DNA of 39,209 nt, from contig JAAWUC010000006.1 in the NCBI GenBank assembly GCA_022804995.1, positions 1 to 39,209 of the forward strand. Direction: 5' to 3'. Of this stretch, positions 26,612 to 34,882 are shown in pieces; position 1 is the stretch's first letter, and every line of letters starts with the position of its first letter. This stretch comes from Oscillospiraceae bacterium (GTDB lineage Bacteria; Bacillota; Clostridia; Oscillospirales; Oscillospiraceae). A program made the position numbers and the translations under genes. The notes below the pieces were generated by a model. That model was not told the origin of the DNA, searched no databases, and was given only the letters and a program-made list of their open reading frames with translations.

Positions 26612-27116
26612 AATTTCTGTATCTCCTTTTTGAAATTTGTTTGAAGGGCTCCTGAAGCAGGTGCAAAAACCGGTTCCAGCTCCCCACGGCCCCCCCCAGG
26701 GGCTCCACCATCAGGGCCCGCACCCCGCTGCGCCGGGCCCCCAGCACATCGGTGAGGAGCTTATCCCCCAGCATGGCGGTCTCCCCCGGCGGGGCGCCGG
26801 CCAGGGCCATGGCCTCCCGGTAGCCACGGGAGGAGGGCTTCCCGGCGCGGCCCACGTACCGGATGCCCAGCCGGGAGCAGAAGGTCTCCACCCGCCGGGA
26901 GGAGCGGTTGTTGGAGAGAATGACCACCTCGATACCCGCCGCCTCCAGTCCGGACAGCCAATCCGTCAGCGTCCGGTCCGGCTCCCTCACCGACCGGGGG
27001 GCCAGGGTGTAATCCAGATCGCACAGCAGCAGGCGAACCCCCAGCGTCTGAAGCATGGAGGCGGTCACATCCGTATACCGGTCCAGCACCCGGTCCGGCA
27101 CCAAGGAAAATGGCAT
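26598..27116 (-). CDS. yqeG: YqeG-family HAD IIIA phosphatase
   Basis: This 172-residue haloacid-dehalogenase-fold protein of the YqeG family is predicted to be a small-molecule or phosphoprotein phosphatase. HAD motif I is LLLCDLDYTLAP (about residues 30-41) with the nucleophile and acid aspartates. Motif II is VVILSNN. Motif III is the lysine in AGKPSSRGY, and motif IV is MLGDKLLTDVLGA. The order and length are typical. GGGAGGGCTGCT precedes the ATG. It is the first gene of a short operon with the M24 peptidase and the unknown gene at 24393. The physiological substrate is not known for this family. Confidence 0.93.
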   Translation of the reverse strand: MPFSLVPDRVLDRYTDVTASMLQTLGVRLLLCDLDYTLAPRSVREPDRTLTDWLSGLEAAGIEVVILSNNRSSRRVETFCSRLGIRYVGRAGKPSSRGYREAMALAGAPPGETAMLGDKLLTDVLGARRSGVRALMVEPLGGAVGSWNRFLHLLQEPFKQISKRRYRNYEQI

Positions 27117-27155
27117 AGCAGCCCTCCCGTCCGCATAAATTTTACAGCGGTATCC

Positions 27156-27184
27156 AGTATAGCACCCTTTTCAGAATTTCACAA
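27156..27184 (-). promoter_or_regulatory. Promoter of the yqeG operon
   Basis: On the minus strand TTGTGA (27179-27184) and TATACT (27156-27161) are separated by 17 bases, about 35 bases before the yqeG start. It overlaps the ribosome-binding region of the divergent gene at 27199. Confidence 0.55.
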
Positions 27185-27198
27185 GGGGGGAACGCGCC

Positions 27199-27978
27199 TT
27201 GCAGATTTATTTAGCCGTTACGCCGGACCGCCTGCGGCAGGCTCTGTCCTACACCGACCGCCCCGCCCACGTGGCCTACCGTGTGGGGGAGGACGGCCGG
27301 TTGACCCGCCACAGCCTGCTGGCCGCCACCCGGGGCGGGCTGATGGTCCTGGGGGATGAGGGGGAGCACGCCCTCCGGGATCCGGTACAGCTGTGCCGGG
27401 AGGTGTGGCGGGAGTGCGGAAACCGGGGGTATACCGGGGTGATCGCCGACTTCGAGGGGCCGGTCAGCGACGCGCGGACCGCCTTTCTCTGCCGCCTGGG
27501 GGAGGTTCTGGCCCGGAACCGGCGGCAGCTTCTGGTCCCCGAGCCCTACGGGCGGCTGGCGCCCACAGCCCGGGTGCTGATCTCCACAGCCCTCTCCGGC
27601 GGGACCCTCCGCCAGCGGCTGGAGGAGGCGGCAGCAGTCTATGGCGGGGATCGACTGGCCCTGGATCTCCAGCGGCTGCGGATGGACTTCCCCCTCCCCT
27701 GCCCCTCCGGGGAGGGGAGGCCCCTGACGGGCCCGGAGCTGGAGGGGCTGCTGGAGAAGCGGGAGCCCTCGTTGTTCTACTCCGGGGATCTGTGCGCCAA
27801 ATATTTTACCTACACAGAGAACGGGGCGGGGCACTTCGTCCTCTTCGACGACGCGGGCACCCTCTCCCGGAAGATCCGCGCGGGGCAGGAGCTGGGGATC
27901 CCCTTCGGCCTGCTCCAGTTTCCGGAGGTGGAGGACCTTCTGCCTCAGTTGTTCCCACGGAAAAGGGACGGCGGCTAA
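27199..27978 (+). CDS. Uncharacterised 259-aa protein, possibly barrel-like
   Basis: The start is a TTG (27199-27201) preceded by AAGGGGGG at 8 bases, giving MQIYLAVTPDRL. I do not recognise the family. The segment GYTGVIADFEGPVSD (about residues 77-91) resembles the strand-four region of GH18-like TIM barrels. The full DxxDxDxE catalytic motif is absent, so a non-enzymatic or divergent barrel is possible. RQLLVPEPYG and ALDLQRLRMDFPLP look like further barrel strands. There is no signal peptide or membrane segment. The gene is divergent from yqeG and convergent with the methyltransferase gene; a hairpin overlaps its stop codon. Confidence 0.75.
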   Translation: MQIYLAVTPDRLRQALSYTDRPAHVAYRVGEDGRLTRHSLLAATRGGLMVLGDEGEHALRDPVQLCREVWRECGNRGYTGVIADFEGPVSDARTAFLCRLGEVLARNRRQLLVPEPYGRLAPTARVLISTALSGGTLRQRLEEAAAVYGGDRLALDLQRLRMDFPLPCPSGEGRPLTGPELEGLLEKREPSLFYSGDLCAKYFTYTENGAGHFVLFDDAGTLSRKIRAGQELGIPFGLLQFPEVEDLLPQLFPRKRDGG

Positions 27979-27998
27979 TAAACACCAGCCGCCGTCCC
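27965..27998. terminator. Terminator shared by convergent genes
   Basis: A 12-bp perfect stem, GGGACGGCGGCT (27965-27976) with AGCCGCCGTCCC (27987-27998), overlaps the stop codon at 27976-27978. A T-run follows only on the minus strand (TTTT), so it mainly ends the leftward transcript from 28029-29144. Confidence 0.75.
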
Positions 27999-28028
27999 TC
28001 TCCTGCTTTATATGCTGCAAGCAGTTTA

Positions 28029-29144
28029 TTATATCTGGAAATACTTCCACCAAAAAGCATCAGGGATATCCACCCATCGCCAGCTGGAATTTTTCAGCCG
28101 CTCCGTAATCTCCAAGGAAGCCGCAGTCTGAATAATCAAGGTCTCCTCCGGCTGGAAAGGAATTTGTGAATAGGCATATACCGGGAGCCCTTCATATATT
28201 TTTTCCGCCGCATGCCCATCGGATACAACAAATCCGTCAATTTTTATTCCGTCGTCGCTGCAGGATTGAAGGAACGCATGCCCCCGCTTTCCTTTCCCAT
28301 AGAGCAGCACATGCTGGAACCCATTCCAGCACCAAAGAAATTTTTCTCTCCCCTTTGCCGTTGCCACAGCCTGCTGGAACAGCCTTAAGCACTGGGCATT
28401 GTAATGTTTTTGAATCGCAGCCTCATAGAGCGCAAGCTCCCGATCCTCCGGAAGATAGGCCCACGGGAGAATCAGCGCGGAAAACATATTGGTGAGATAC
28501 GTGTACGAATCCTGGTTAATTTGAAACGCCGCTATGTTGGGATATCTGTCCTGAATATTCAAAAATTTATCCGCAACGACAGATTGCAGCAGCACGCTTG
28601 TAGCAACTTCATTCCCGTTCATGTTAGGGGCATAATGCAGGCAGGTATCATGCAGGACCACTACCGCGTCATGAGCCAGATAGGGGAACGCGGCAATAAA
28701 GTCCAATATCTCTCCCGGAAGTACATGCACGGTATCCAAAATCAGAAAATCTATGCCATCTCCAATTTCATCCAGCCTCTCCGGCAGGAACTTTCCTAAA
28801 AGCAAGCGGTGGTTATCACACCCCCCATCGTTTCCATTTTTACCCATTTTCTTCAGGACAAAGCCTACGTCCTTTAACGGGTCGTAGTAAAGCTTTTCAG
28901 CCACATCCACCGAATACACGGTACAATCCAAATTCAGTTCACGGGCGCATTCCAAAATAACCGCCGTCGTTCCACCCTCCGCCACGCCGACCTCTACGAT
29001 TTTCCTTGGCCGGCGATCCCGAAGCAGCCCGCATAAAAATCCATGTTCCGATTCCGACATTTCGCATACCTGTTCCTCTGGGCTGAAATTTTTTAAAATA
29101 GCGGAAGGCCCTGTATACGGCTTAACAGTTTTATATTGTTTCAT
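28029..29144 (-). CDS. Class I SAM-dependent methyltransferase-like protein with C-terminal Rossmann-like domain
   Basis: I chose ATG 29144 (371 residues, MKQYKTVKPYTG...) because AGGAG lies about 6 bases upstream. The longer frame would need a TTG at 29201 without such a site. Motif I is IVEVGVAEGGTT (residues 49-60). DFLILDTVHV and VVVLHDTCLHY follow, as in the CmcI/Methyltransf_24 type often used on sugars or secondary metabolites. From about residue 274 a second domain begins VLLYGKGKRGHAFLQ and resembles the nucleotide-binding fold of sugar-modification proteins. The coding sequence is clearly AT-richer than its neighbours, with AAA, AAT and ATT codons common. That suggests recent acquisition, perhaps from a surface-polysaccharide locus. 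The substrate is unknown. Confidence 0.82.
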   Translation of the reverse strand: MKQYKTVKPYTGPSAILKNFSPEEQVCEMSESEHGFLCGLLRDRRPRKIVEVGVAEGGTTAVILECARELNLDCTVYSVDVAEKLYYDPLKDVGFVLKKMGKNGNDGGCDNHRLLLGKFLPERLDEIGDGIDFLILDTVHVLPGEILDFIAAFPYLAHDAVVVLHDTCLHYAPNMNGNEVATSVLLQSVVADKFLNIQDRYPNIAAFQINQDSYTYLTNMFSALILPWAYLPEDRELALYEAAIQKHYNAQCLRLFQQAVATAKGREKFLWCWNGFQHVLLYGKGKRGHAFLQSCSDDGIKIDGFVVSDGHAAEKIYEGLPVYAYSQIPFQPEETLIIQTAASLEITERLKNSSWRWVDIPDAFWWKYFQI

Positions 29145-29199
29145 AACAATCTCCTGTATCAAATATTTTTCAGCATCTGCCCAAACATTTATAAAGTCC

Positions 29200-29230
29200 A
29201 AAAAAGGTGGTCCCCTATATGGAGACCACC
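29200..29230 (-). terminator. Terminator of rpsU
   Basis: On the minus strand a GGTGGTCTCC/GGGGACCACC stem (29206-29215 with 29221-29230, one G-T pair) has a five-base loop and is followed by TTTTTT. Confidence 0.85.
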
Positions 29231-29236
29231 CTTTTC

Positions 29237-29422
29237 TTAATAATACCGCTTATTCCGGTTTTTCCGAGCGGCCTCAGACTTCTTCCGGCGCTTGACGCTG
29301 GGGCTCTCATAGTGCTCCCTGCGCCGGACCTCCGCCAGGACGCCGGCCTTGGCACAGCTGCGCTTAAAGCGCTTGAGAGCGCTGTCCAGAGACTCGTTTT
29401 CCTTGACATGAACTTCAGACAT
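29237..29422 (-). CDS. rpsU: 30S ribosomal protein S21
   Basis: This 61-residue basic small-subunit protein, [20 protein letters not shown] followed by a C-terminus rich in Arg and Lys ending NKRYY, is typical S21 and acts near the anti-Shine-Dalgarno region of 16S rRNA. GGGAGGG precedes the ATG by 7 bases. It has its own consensus promoter upstream and a terminator five bases past the stop, so it is monocistronic. In Clostridia rpsU is often beside yqeY, which is not present here. Confidence 0.96.
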   Translation of the reverse strand: MSEVHVKENESLDSALKRFKRSCAKAGVLAEVRRREHYESPSVKRRKKSEAARKNRNKRYY

Positions 29423-29498
29423 CTATTTTCCCTCCCTCCGATGCGCCCGGCTCAATCCTGGGCGCTCTGTAGGGCCAATCCTATGGCTTAACGGTAAG

Positions 29499-29527
29499 AT
29501 TATACCCGCTCCGCCCCCTCTTGTCAA
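29499..29527 (-). promoter_or_regulatory. Consensus promoter of rpsU
   Basis: On the minus strand TTGACA (29522-29527) and TATAAT (29499-29504), both perfect, have an ideal 17-base spacer. This suits a highly expressed ribosomal gene. Confidence 0.85.
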
Positions 29528-29576
29528 GGGTCAATCCCGCAAATTTTCGGGAAACCGGCAGATTTTTCAAAAGGTC

Positions 29577-32006
29577 CTATTTTTTGGGCTTGACGATCAG
29601 GTTGACCAGCTTGTTCTTCACATGGATGACCTTCACAATCTCCATGCCCTCCAGGGCCCGGGCCACCTTCTCCACGGCCTTGGCGGCCTCCACCACGGCG
29701 CTCTCCTCGCTGTCCACGGGTACGCTGACGGCGCCCCGCAGCTTGCCCTGGACCTGGACGGCCATCTCCACCGCGGAGGCGATGGTCTTGCTCTCGTCGT
29801 AGGCCGGCCACGCCATCTGGCAGATCATCCGTCCCGCCTCCCCGGCGAAGCCCATGCTCTCCCACAGCTCCTCGCACATATGGGGGGCGAAGGGGCTCAG
29901 CAACAGCAGCAGGGTCCTCATATCGCCCCTGGAGCAGCCGTTGGCGTAGAAGTCGTTGACCAGGGCCATCATAGCGGCGATAGCGGTGTTGAACTTCATA
30001 GCCTCAATATCGTCGGCCACCTTCTTGATGGTCTTGTGGATAGAGGACTCGTTGGCGGGGGTGTAGTCCGGACTGTCACCGCAGCTCTCGGAGAGGTTCC
30101 ACACCCGGTCCAAAAAGCGCTTGCAGCCCTTCACGGCGTTGTCAGACCAGGCGGCGGCCTTCTCAAAGTCGCCGATGAACATGATATACAGCCGCAGGGT
30201 GTCCGCGCCGTAAGCCTTCACCACATCATCAGGGTTGACCACGTTGCCCCGGCTCTTGGACATCTTCTCCCCGCCCTCGCCCAGAATCATGCCGTGGCTG
30301 GTGCGCTTCTGATAGGGCTCCTTGGTGGGGACCACGCCCAGGTCATAGAGGAACTTGTGCCAGAACCGGCTGTAGAGCAGGTGCAGGGTGGTGTGCTCCA
30401 TGCCGCCGTTGTACCAGTCGATGGGGGACCAGTAGTCCAGGGCCTCCTTGGACGCCAGAGCCTTGTCGTTGTGGGGGTCCATATAGCGCAGGAAGTACCA
30501 GCTGGACCCGGCCCACTGGGGCATGGTGTCCGTCTCCCGCTTGGCCGGACCGCCGCAGCAGGGGCAGGCGGTATTCACCCAATCCGTCATCTTGCTGAGG
30601 GGGCTCTCGCCGTCGTCGGTGGGCTCATAGCTCTCCACGTCCGGCAGGAGCAGGGGGAGCTGGTCCTCTGGAAGGGGCTGCCAGCCGCACTTCTCACAAA
30701 AGACCATGGGGATAGGCTCGCCCCAGTAGCGCTGACGGGAGAAGACCCAATCGCGGAGCTTGTAGTTGACCTTGGCCGTACCGATGCCCTTCTCCTCCAG
30801 CCATTTGGTGATGACGGGGATGGCGTCCTTGACGGTGAGGCCATTCAAAAATTCGGAGTTGACCAGAATACCGGTCTCGTCCTTGGCAGTAAAGGGAGCC
30901 TCCTGCACATCCTCGCCGCCGGAGACCACCTCGACAATCTCACAGCCGAACTTTTTGGCAAAAGCCCAGTCCCGGTCGTCATGGGCGGGGACTGCCATAA
31001 TGGCCCCGGTGCCGTAGGTGGACAGCACGTAGTCGGAGATAAAGATGGGGATTTCCCGGCCGTTCACCGGGTTCACGCCCCGCACCCCGTCCAGGCACAC
31101 GCCGGTCTTCTCCTTGTTCAGCTCCGTCCGCTCCAGATCGCTCTTGGAGGCGGCGGCGCGCTGGTAGTCCTGGACCTCGCCGGCGTTTTTCAGCAGGGGC
31201 GTCCACTTTTTGATGAGCTCGTGCTCCGGGGAGAGGACCATATAGGTGGCGCCGAAGAGGGTATCGGGCCGGGTGGTGAAAACGATGATGTCGTCACCGG
31301 TGGTGGCCTTGAAGACAACCTCCGCGCCGGTACTCCGGCCAATCCAGTTCTTCTGCTGGGTCTTCACCCTCTCGATGAAGTCCAGCTCGTCCAGATCGTC
31401 GATGAGCCGCTGGGCGTACTGGGTGATGCGCAGCATCCACTGGGATTTCTCCTTGCGGATGACGGCGCTGCCGCAGCGCTCGCACACACCCTCCACCACC
31501 TCCTCGTTGGCCAGCACGCACTTGCAGGAGGTGCACCAGTTCACCGGCATGGTGGCCTTGTAGGCCAGGCCCTTTTTGTAGAGCTGGAGGAAGATCCACT
31601 GGGTCCACTTATAATAGCTGGGATCCGTGGTGTCCACCACCCGGTCCCAGTCGAAGCCGAAGCCCAGCATTTTCAGCTGGCTGGTGAAGTTGGCGATATT
31701 GTCCCTCGTCACCTTGGCGGGGTGGATGTGGTTTTTGATGGCGTAGTTCTCCGTGGGCAGGCCGAAGGCGTCGAACCCGATGGGAAACAGCACGTTGTAC
31801 CCGTCCATCCGCTTTTTGCGGGTGACGATATCCATGGCGGTATAGGGCCGGGGGTGGCCCACGTGGAGGCCCTGGCCGGAGGGATAGGGGAACTCCACCA
31901 GACCATAGAACTTGGGCTTGGCGCTGTTGTCCCCGGCGGCGAAGGCCTTGGCCTCCTCCCAGCGCTTCTGCCACTTGGGCTCAATCGCAGCGAACTCGTA
32001 CTTCAA
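29577..32006 (-). CDS. leuS: Leucyl-tRNA synthetase
   Basis: LeuRS charges tRNA-Leu and edits mischarged tRNA. The 809-residue class I synthetase begins [15 protein letters not shown], and its start codon is a TTG at 32004-32006, supported by alignment to the usual family N-terminus. The HIGH motif appears as HVGHP (about residue 47). The editing CP1 domain carries [15 protein letters not shown]. Two zinc-ribbon cysteine sets are present (CTSCKC..CERC, and CEKC..CPCC). The KMSKS loop is intact (about residue 581), and a C-terminal anticodon-binding domain follows. AGGAGAGAG lies upstream at a long spacing, which with TTG may reduce translation. It has its own promoter and a short leader. Confidence 0.97.
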   Translation of the reverse strand: MKYEFAAIEPKWQKRWEEAKAFAAGDNSAKPKFYGLVEFPYPSGQGLHVGHPRPYTAMDIVTRKKRMDGYNVLFPIGFDAFGLPTENYAIKNHIHPAKVTRDNIANFTSQLKMLGFGFDWDRVVDTTDPSYYKWTQWIFLQLYKKGLAYKATMPVNWCTSCKCVLANEEVVEGVCERCGSAVIRKEKSQWMLRITQYAQRLIDDLDELDFIERVKTQQKNWIGRSTGAEVVFKATTGDDIIVFTTRPDTLFGATYMVLSPEHELIKKWTPLLKNAGEVQDYQRAAASKSDLERTELNKEKTGVCLDGVRGVNPVNGREIPIFISDYVLSTYGTGAIMAVPAHDDRDWAFAKKFGCEIVEVVSGGEDVQEAPFTAKDETGILVNSEFLNGLTVKDAIPVITKWLEEKGIGTAKVNYKLRDWVFSRQRYWGEPIPMVFCEKCGWQPLPEDQLPLLLPDVESYEPTDDGESPLSKMTDWVNTACPCCGGPAKRETDTMPQWAGSSWYFLRYMDPHNDKALASKEALDYWSPIDWYNGGMEHTTLHLLYSRFWHKFLYDLGVVPTKEPYQKRTSHGMILGEGGEKMSKSRGNVVNPDDVVKAYGADTLRLYIMFIGDFEKAAAWSDNAVKGCKRFLDRVWNLSESCGDSPDYTPANESSIHKTIKKVADDIEAMKFNTAIAAMMALVNDFYANGCSRGDMRTLLLLLSPFAPHMCEELWESMGFAGEAGRMICQMAWPAYDESKTIASAVEMAVQVQGKLRGAVSVPVDSEESAVVEAAKAVEKVARALEGMEIVKVIHVKNKLVNLIVKPKK

Positions 32007-32063
32007 ATTGTATCACTCTCTCCTATGTTGTCCGGCTCCGCCGGCGAAATTCATACGCAGATT

Positions 32064-32092
32064 ATCATACCAGAGGTTCCCGGAAATTGCAA
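32064..32092 (-). promoter_or_regulatory. Promoter of leuS
   Basis: On the minus strand TTGCAA (32087-32092) and TATGAT (32064-32069) are separated by 17 bases. The leader is about 50 bases, too short for a T-box. Confidence 0.75.
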
Positions 32093-32166
32093 GCGGTTTG
32101 TTGGCCGCATTTTCGGCCGTCCTTCCGATAAAAAGCGCCGGAAACCGCCGGGAAGTGGGCCGCGCC

Positions 32167-32997
32167 CTACCGGTTCCGCTTCCGGTACTCCATGGGGCTG
32201 ATCCCCTCCACCCGGCGGAAGCACTGGGAGAAGTAGCTCAGGGAGGAGAACCCTAGCATCTGCGCGATCAGCGAGAGGGTGTGGTCCGTCTCCCGCAGGA
32301 GAAAGCGGCTCTCCTCCACACGCCGGGAGATGAGATAGTTGATGGGGGAGGTGCCGAACTCTGCCCGGAAGGTGTGGGCCAGGTAGTACTTGTTCAGGTG
32401 GGCCAGCTGCGCCAGCTGGTCCAGGGTCAGGTTCTCCTTGAAGTGGTTGTCGATATACCGCCGGACCAGCTCAAACTCCCGGCTGGACCGGGGCCCGGCG
32501 GATTCATCGGAGAAGGACAGATCCCGCTGCCGCTCCAGGCGGACCAGGATCACATCCAGCAGGCTGCGGCAGATCTCCTCATAGCCCGGCAGCGCCTCGC
32601 AGGACTCCTGAAGCATCAGCTTCAGGCAGAGCATGAGCTCCTTCCAGCCGTGGAGGAGGTGGAGCATGGTGTAGCCGTCCACCCCGGCAATGGCCTCCAG
32701 CCCCTCCACCCCCAGCACGATATAGGTCAGGGGGCTGTCCAGCTGGCTGAGCTCTGTGTGGGGCACGTTGGCGTTGACGATGATCACGTCGTGGATTGCC
32801 ACGGGGATGTCCTCGCGGCGAGTGCGGAAGCGGCCGTGGCCGTCGGTGATGAAGAAGATCTCCGCGCAGTTGTGGGTGTGTAGCTTGGAGTTCCACTCCT
32901 CGGAAAACTGGGTCTGGGAGATGTAGCTGAGCCGCAGGACCCGGCGGCCCGGATCCGGGGGCGCTTTTTTTGAAAAGCTGTGCTGATAGCTGCTCAT
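32167..32997 (-). CDS. AraC-family regulator of the adjacent sugar operon
   Basis: This 276-residue transcription factor has an N-terminal cupin-like sensor domain (about 25-110, with HTHNCAEIFFITDG) and a C-terminal pair of helix-turn-helix motifs. LTLDQLAQLAHLNKYYLAHT and LSLIAQMLGFSSLSYFSQCF are the two HTHs, followed by GISPMEYRKRNR, the standard AraC ending. AGGGAGGG lies 8 bases before the ATG at 32995-32997. It is divergent from the ABC transporter/GH112 operon and is the natural candidate for its sugar-responsive activator. Sensing of galacto-N-biose or its cleavage products is an inference from position. Confidence 0.92.
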   Translation of the reverse strand: MSSYQHSFSKKAPPDPGRRVLRLSYISQTQFSEEWNSKLHTHNCAEIFFITDGHGRFRTRREDIPVAIHDVIIVNANVPHTELSQLDSPLTYIVLGVEGLEAIAGVDGYTMLHLLHGWKELMLCLKLMLQESCEALPGYEEICRSLLDVILVRLERQRDLSFSDESAGPRSSREFELVRRYIDNHFKENLTLDQLAQLAHLNKYYLAHTFRAEFGTSPINYLISRRVEESRFLLRETDHTLSLIAQMLGFSSLSYFSQCFRRVEGISPMEYRKRNR

Positions 32998-33056
32998 GGC
33001 ATGGCCCTCCCTCTGCGCAATTTCACGAAAAATATAAATATTCCTTTTTGTGACAT

Positions 33057-33085
33057 ATTATACACCACTTCGCCGCATAGCGCAA
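33057..33085 (-). promoter_or_regulatory. Promoter of the AraC-type regulator
   Basis: On the minus strand TTGCGC (33080-33085) and a perfect TATAAT (33057-33062) are separated by 17 bases. Confidence 0.65.
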
Positions 33086-33256
33086 CTATCCGGGGGCAGT
33101 TGGCGGCTGTTTTGTTGATTTCAAGAAAAATTTTCCGGCAGGGCTCCCGGCCGCGGGATGGATTCACGAATTATCCCCCGGCGGTAAGACCGGATTCTGA
33201 TAAATTCGCCAAAATATAAAGAAGCAAGATATCTAAATAAATGCGCAATAATAGAG

Positions 33257-33284
33257 TTGATTTCCCTGCCGAAGGGTATATACT
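33257..33284 (+). promoter_or_regulatory. Candidate promoter of the sugar transport operon
   Basis: TTGATT (33257-33262) and TATACT (33279-33284) are separated by 16 bases. Both hexamers are imperfect, as expected for an activator-dependent promoter. Confidence 0.5.
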
Positions 33285-33347
33285 GATATACATAAGGGCC
33301 CGAAAGGGCCGGACGCGAAGCCCCACATTTTATAGGAGGATTTGAAC

Positions 33348-34778
33348 ATGAAAATGAAGAGAACACTCAGCCTGCTCCTGGCGCTGGTTCTGTCTCTCTC
33401 CCTGCTGGCCGGCTGCGGCGGCGGGAACAGTGATCAGCCCGCCCAGGATCCCCCGCCCCAACAGGGCGGCGACACCCAGACCCCCACTGATACCGACAAA
33501 CCCGCCGAGCCTGCCGAGCCCGCTGCCCCCGCCGCCGGCCCCATCACCGTGGCGGCTCTGGCCTCCGGCTATGAGGAGGCATACCCCGGCATGTGGCAGG
33601 AGGTCTGCAACGCCTTCACCACAGAGACCGGCATCGAGGTGAACCTCATCTGCGACAAGAATTTGGAGGATGTCATCGGGCCCTCCATGCAGGGCGGCGA
33701 CTTCCCCGACGTCATCCACCTGGCCACCGGCCGTGAGAAGGGCCTGACCGAGCAGTTCATCAAGGACCGCAACATCGCCGATCTCACCGACGTGCTGAGC
33801 ATGACCATCCCCGGCGAGAGCGCCAAGGTGGGCGACAAGATTGTCGGCGGCTTCACCGACACCTCCGTCACCAACCCCTACGGCGACGGCAAGACCTATC
33901 TGGCCCCCATGTTCTACAGCCCCTGCGGCCTGTTCTACAACGCCGGTCTCTTCGAGGAGAAGGGCTGGAGCGTGCCCACCACCTGGGACGAGATGTGGGA
34001 GCTGGGCGACAAGGCCCACGCCGAGGACCCCGAGATGTATCTCTTTACTTACCCCACCACCGGTTATTTTGACACCTTCATCCCCTCCATGCTCTACTCC
34101 GCCGGCGGCGTGGACTTCTACAACAAGGCCCTGCGCTACGAGGAGGGCATCTGGGACACTCCCGAGGCCCAGACCTTCTTTGACATTACCGCCAAGCTGG
34201 CCTCCTACACCAACCCCATCACCCCCGCGCAAGCCAACGATCAGGACTTCACCCAGAACCAGCAGCTGGTGCTGGACAACAAGGCCCTGTTCATGCCCAA
34301 CGGCACCTGGGTGGTTGGCGAGATGGCCGAGGCTCCCCGGGCTGACAACTTCAAGTGGGGCATGACCGCCCTGCCCGCGGCCAAGGCCGGCGGCGCCGGC
34401 GTCAGCTACTGCTGGCTGGAGCAGGCATGGATCCCCGCTCAGGCTCCCAACATGGACGCCGCCAAGCAGTTCGTGGCTTTCCTGTACTCTGATGCGGCCT
34501 GCGCCATCTTCGCCAAGGGCAACGCTATCCAGCCTGTGCCCGGCCTGACCGGCAACCTGGAGGGCGACAACAAGATGTTCTACGCCATCTACGACAACGG
34601 CGCGGAGGCGGCCATGGGCGGCTTCGCAGCCTACAACGCGGTGGCCGGTCTGGGCTCCGTCCGCGAGGAGTTCCAGGATCCCTTCAATGGCCTGGTCAAC
34701 GGCTCCCTCACCAAGGAGGACTGGATCGCCGGCGTGAAGGAGGCCAGCGATCAGATGCGCGCCAATCTTATGGGCTGA
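33348..34778 (+). CDS. Sugar ABC transporter, lipoprotein solute-binding protein
   Basis: This is an extracytoplasmic sugar-binding lipoprotein of ABC family 1. I chose ATG 33348 (476 residues) because AGGAGG (33334-33339) lies 8 bases upstream; TTG 33342 is too close. The signal peptide MKMKRTLSLLLALVLSLSL ends in lipobox LAGC with the modified Cys at residue 23. A Pro/Glu-rich tether of about 35 residues follows, then the binding domain from PITVAALASGYEEAYPGMWQ. The closest remembered type is the NgcE-like N-acetyl-hexosamine/chitobiose binder. With the downstream GH112 phosphorylase, galacto-N-biose or lacto-N-biose is the likely ligand. A terminator-like hairpin after the gene would keep this protein in excess over the permeases. 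Confidence 0.92.
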   Translation: MKMKRTLSLLLALVLSLSLLAGCGGGNSDQPAQDPPPQQGGDTQTPTDTDKPAEPAEPAAPAAGPITVAALASGYEEAYPGMWQEVCNAFTTETGIEVNLICDKNLEDVIGPSMQGGDFPDVIHLATGREKGLTEQFIKDRNIADLTDVLSMTIPGESAKVGDKIVGGFTDTSVTNPYGDGKTYLAPMFYSPCGLFYNAGLFEEKGWSVPTTWDEMWELGDKAHAEDPEMYLFTYPTTGYFDTFIPSMLYSAGGVDFYNKALRYEEGIWDTPEAQTFFDITAKLASYTNPITPAQANDQDFTQNQQLVLDNKALFMPNGTWVVGEMAEAPRADNFKWGMTALPAAKAGGAGVSYCWLEQAWIPAQAPNMDAAKQFVAFLYSDAACAIFAKGNAIQPVPGLTGNLEGDNKMFYAIYDNGAEAAMGGFAAYNAVAGLGSVREEFQDPFNGLVNGSLTKEDWIAGVKEASDQMRANLMG

Positions 34779-34811
34779 TCCATATCGAAGACATCACATA
34801 ACCGTGCGGCA

Positions 34812-34850
34812 GGCGGCGGTGGGCGTTTGCTCACCGCCGCCCGCTTTTTT
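34812..34850 (+). terminator. Internal attenuating terminator after the binding-protein gene
   Basis: A GGCGGCGGTG/CACCGCCGCC stem (34812-34821 with 34832-34841) is followed by CGC and TTTTTT. No promoter is evident between it and the next gene at 34883, so partial read-through is inferred. Confidence 0.75.
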
Positions 34851-34882
34851 GCCGGAAAACCGAGAGAGAAGGGAGAGATTTC

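Larger units (their letters stand above)
32998..33347. promoter_or_regulatory. Divergent control region of the GH112 operon
   Basis: This 350-base, partly AT-rich region has no gene. It holds the regulator's promoter near 33057-33085, the operon promoter near 33257-33284 and a small leader hairpin at 33297-33310. The stretch 33090-33250 between them is the likely place for AraC-type half-sites; I did not find a clear repeated motif. Confidence 0.6.

Noticed and set aside
32998-33003. ATGCCATGA mini-frame just before the AraC-type gene
   Set aside because: It encodes two codons only; the Shine-Dalgarno spacing favours the second ATG, so a regulatory role is speculative.
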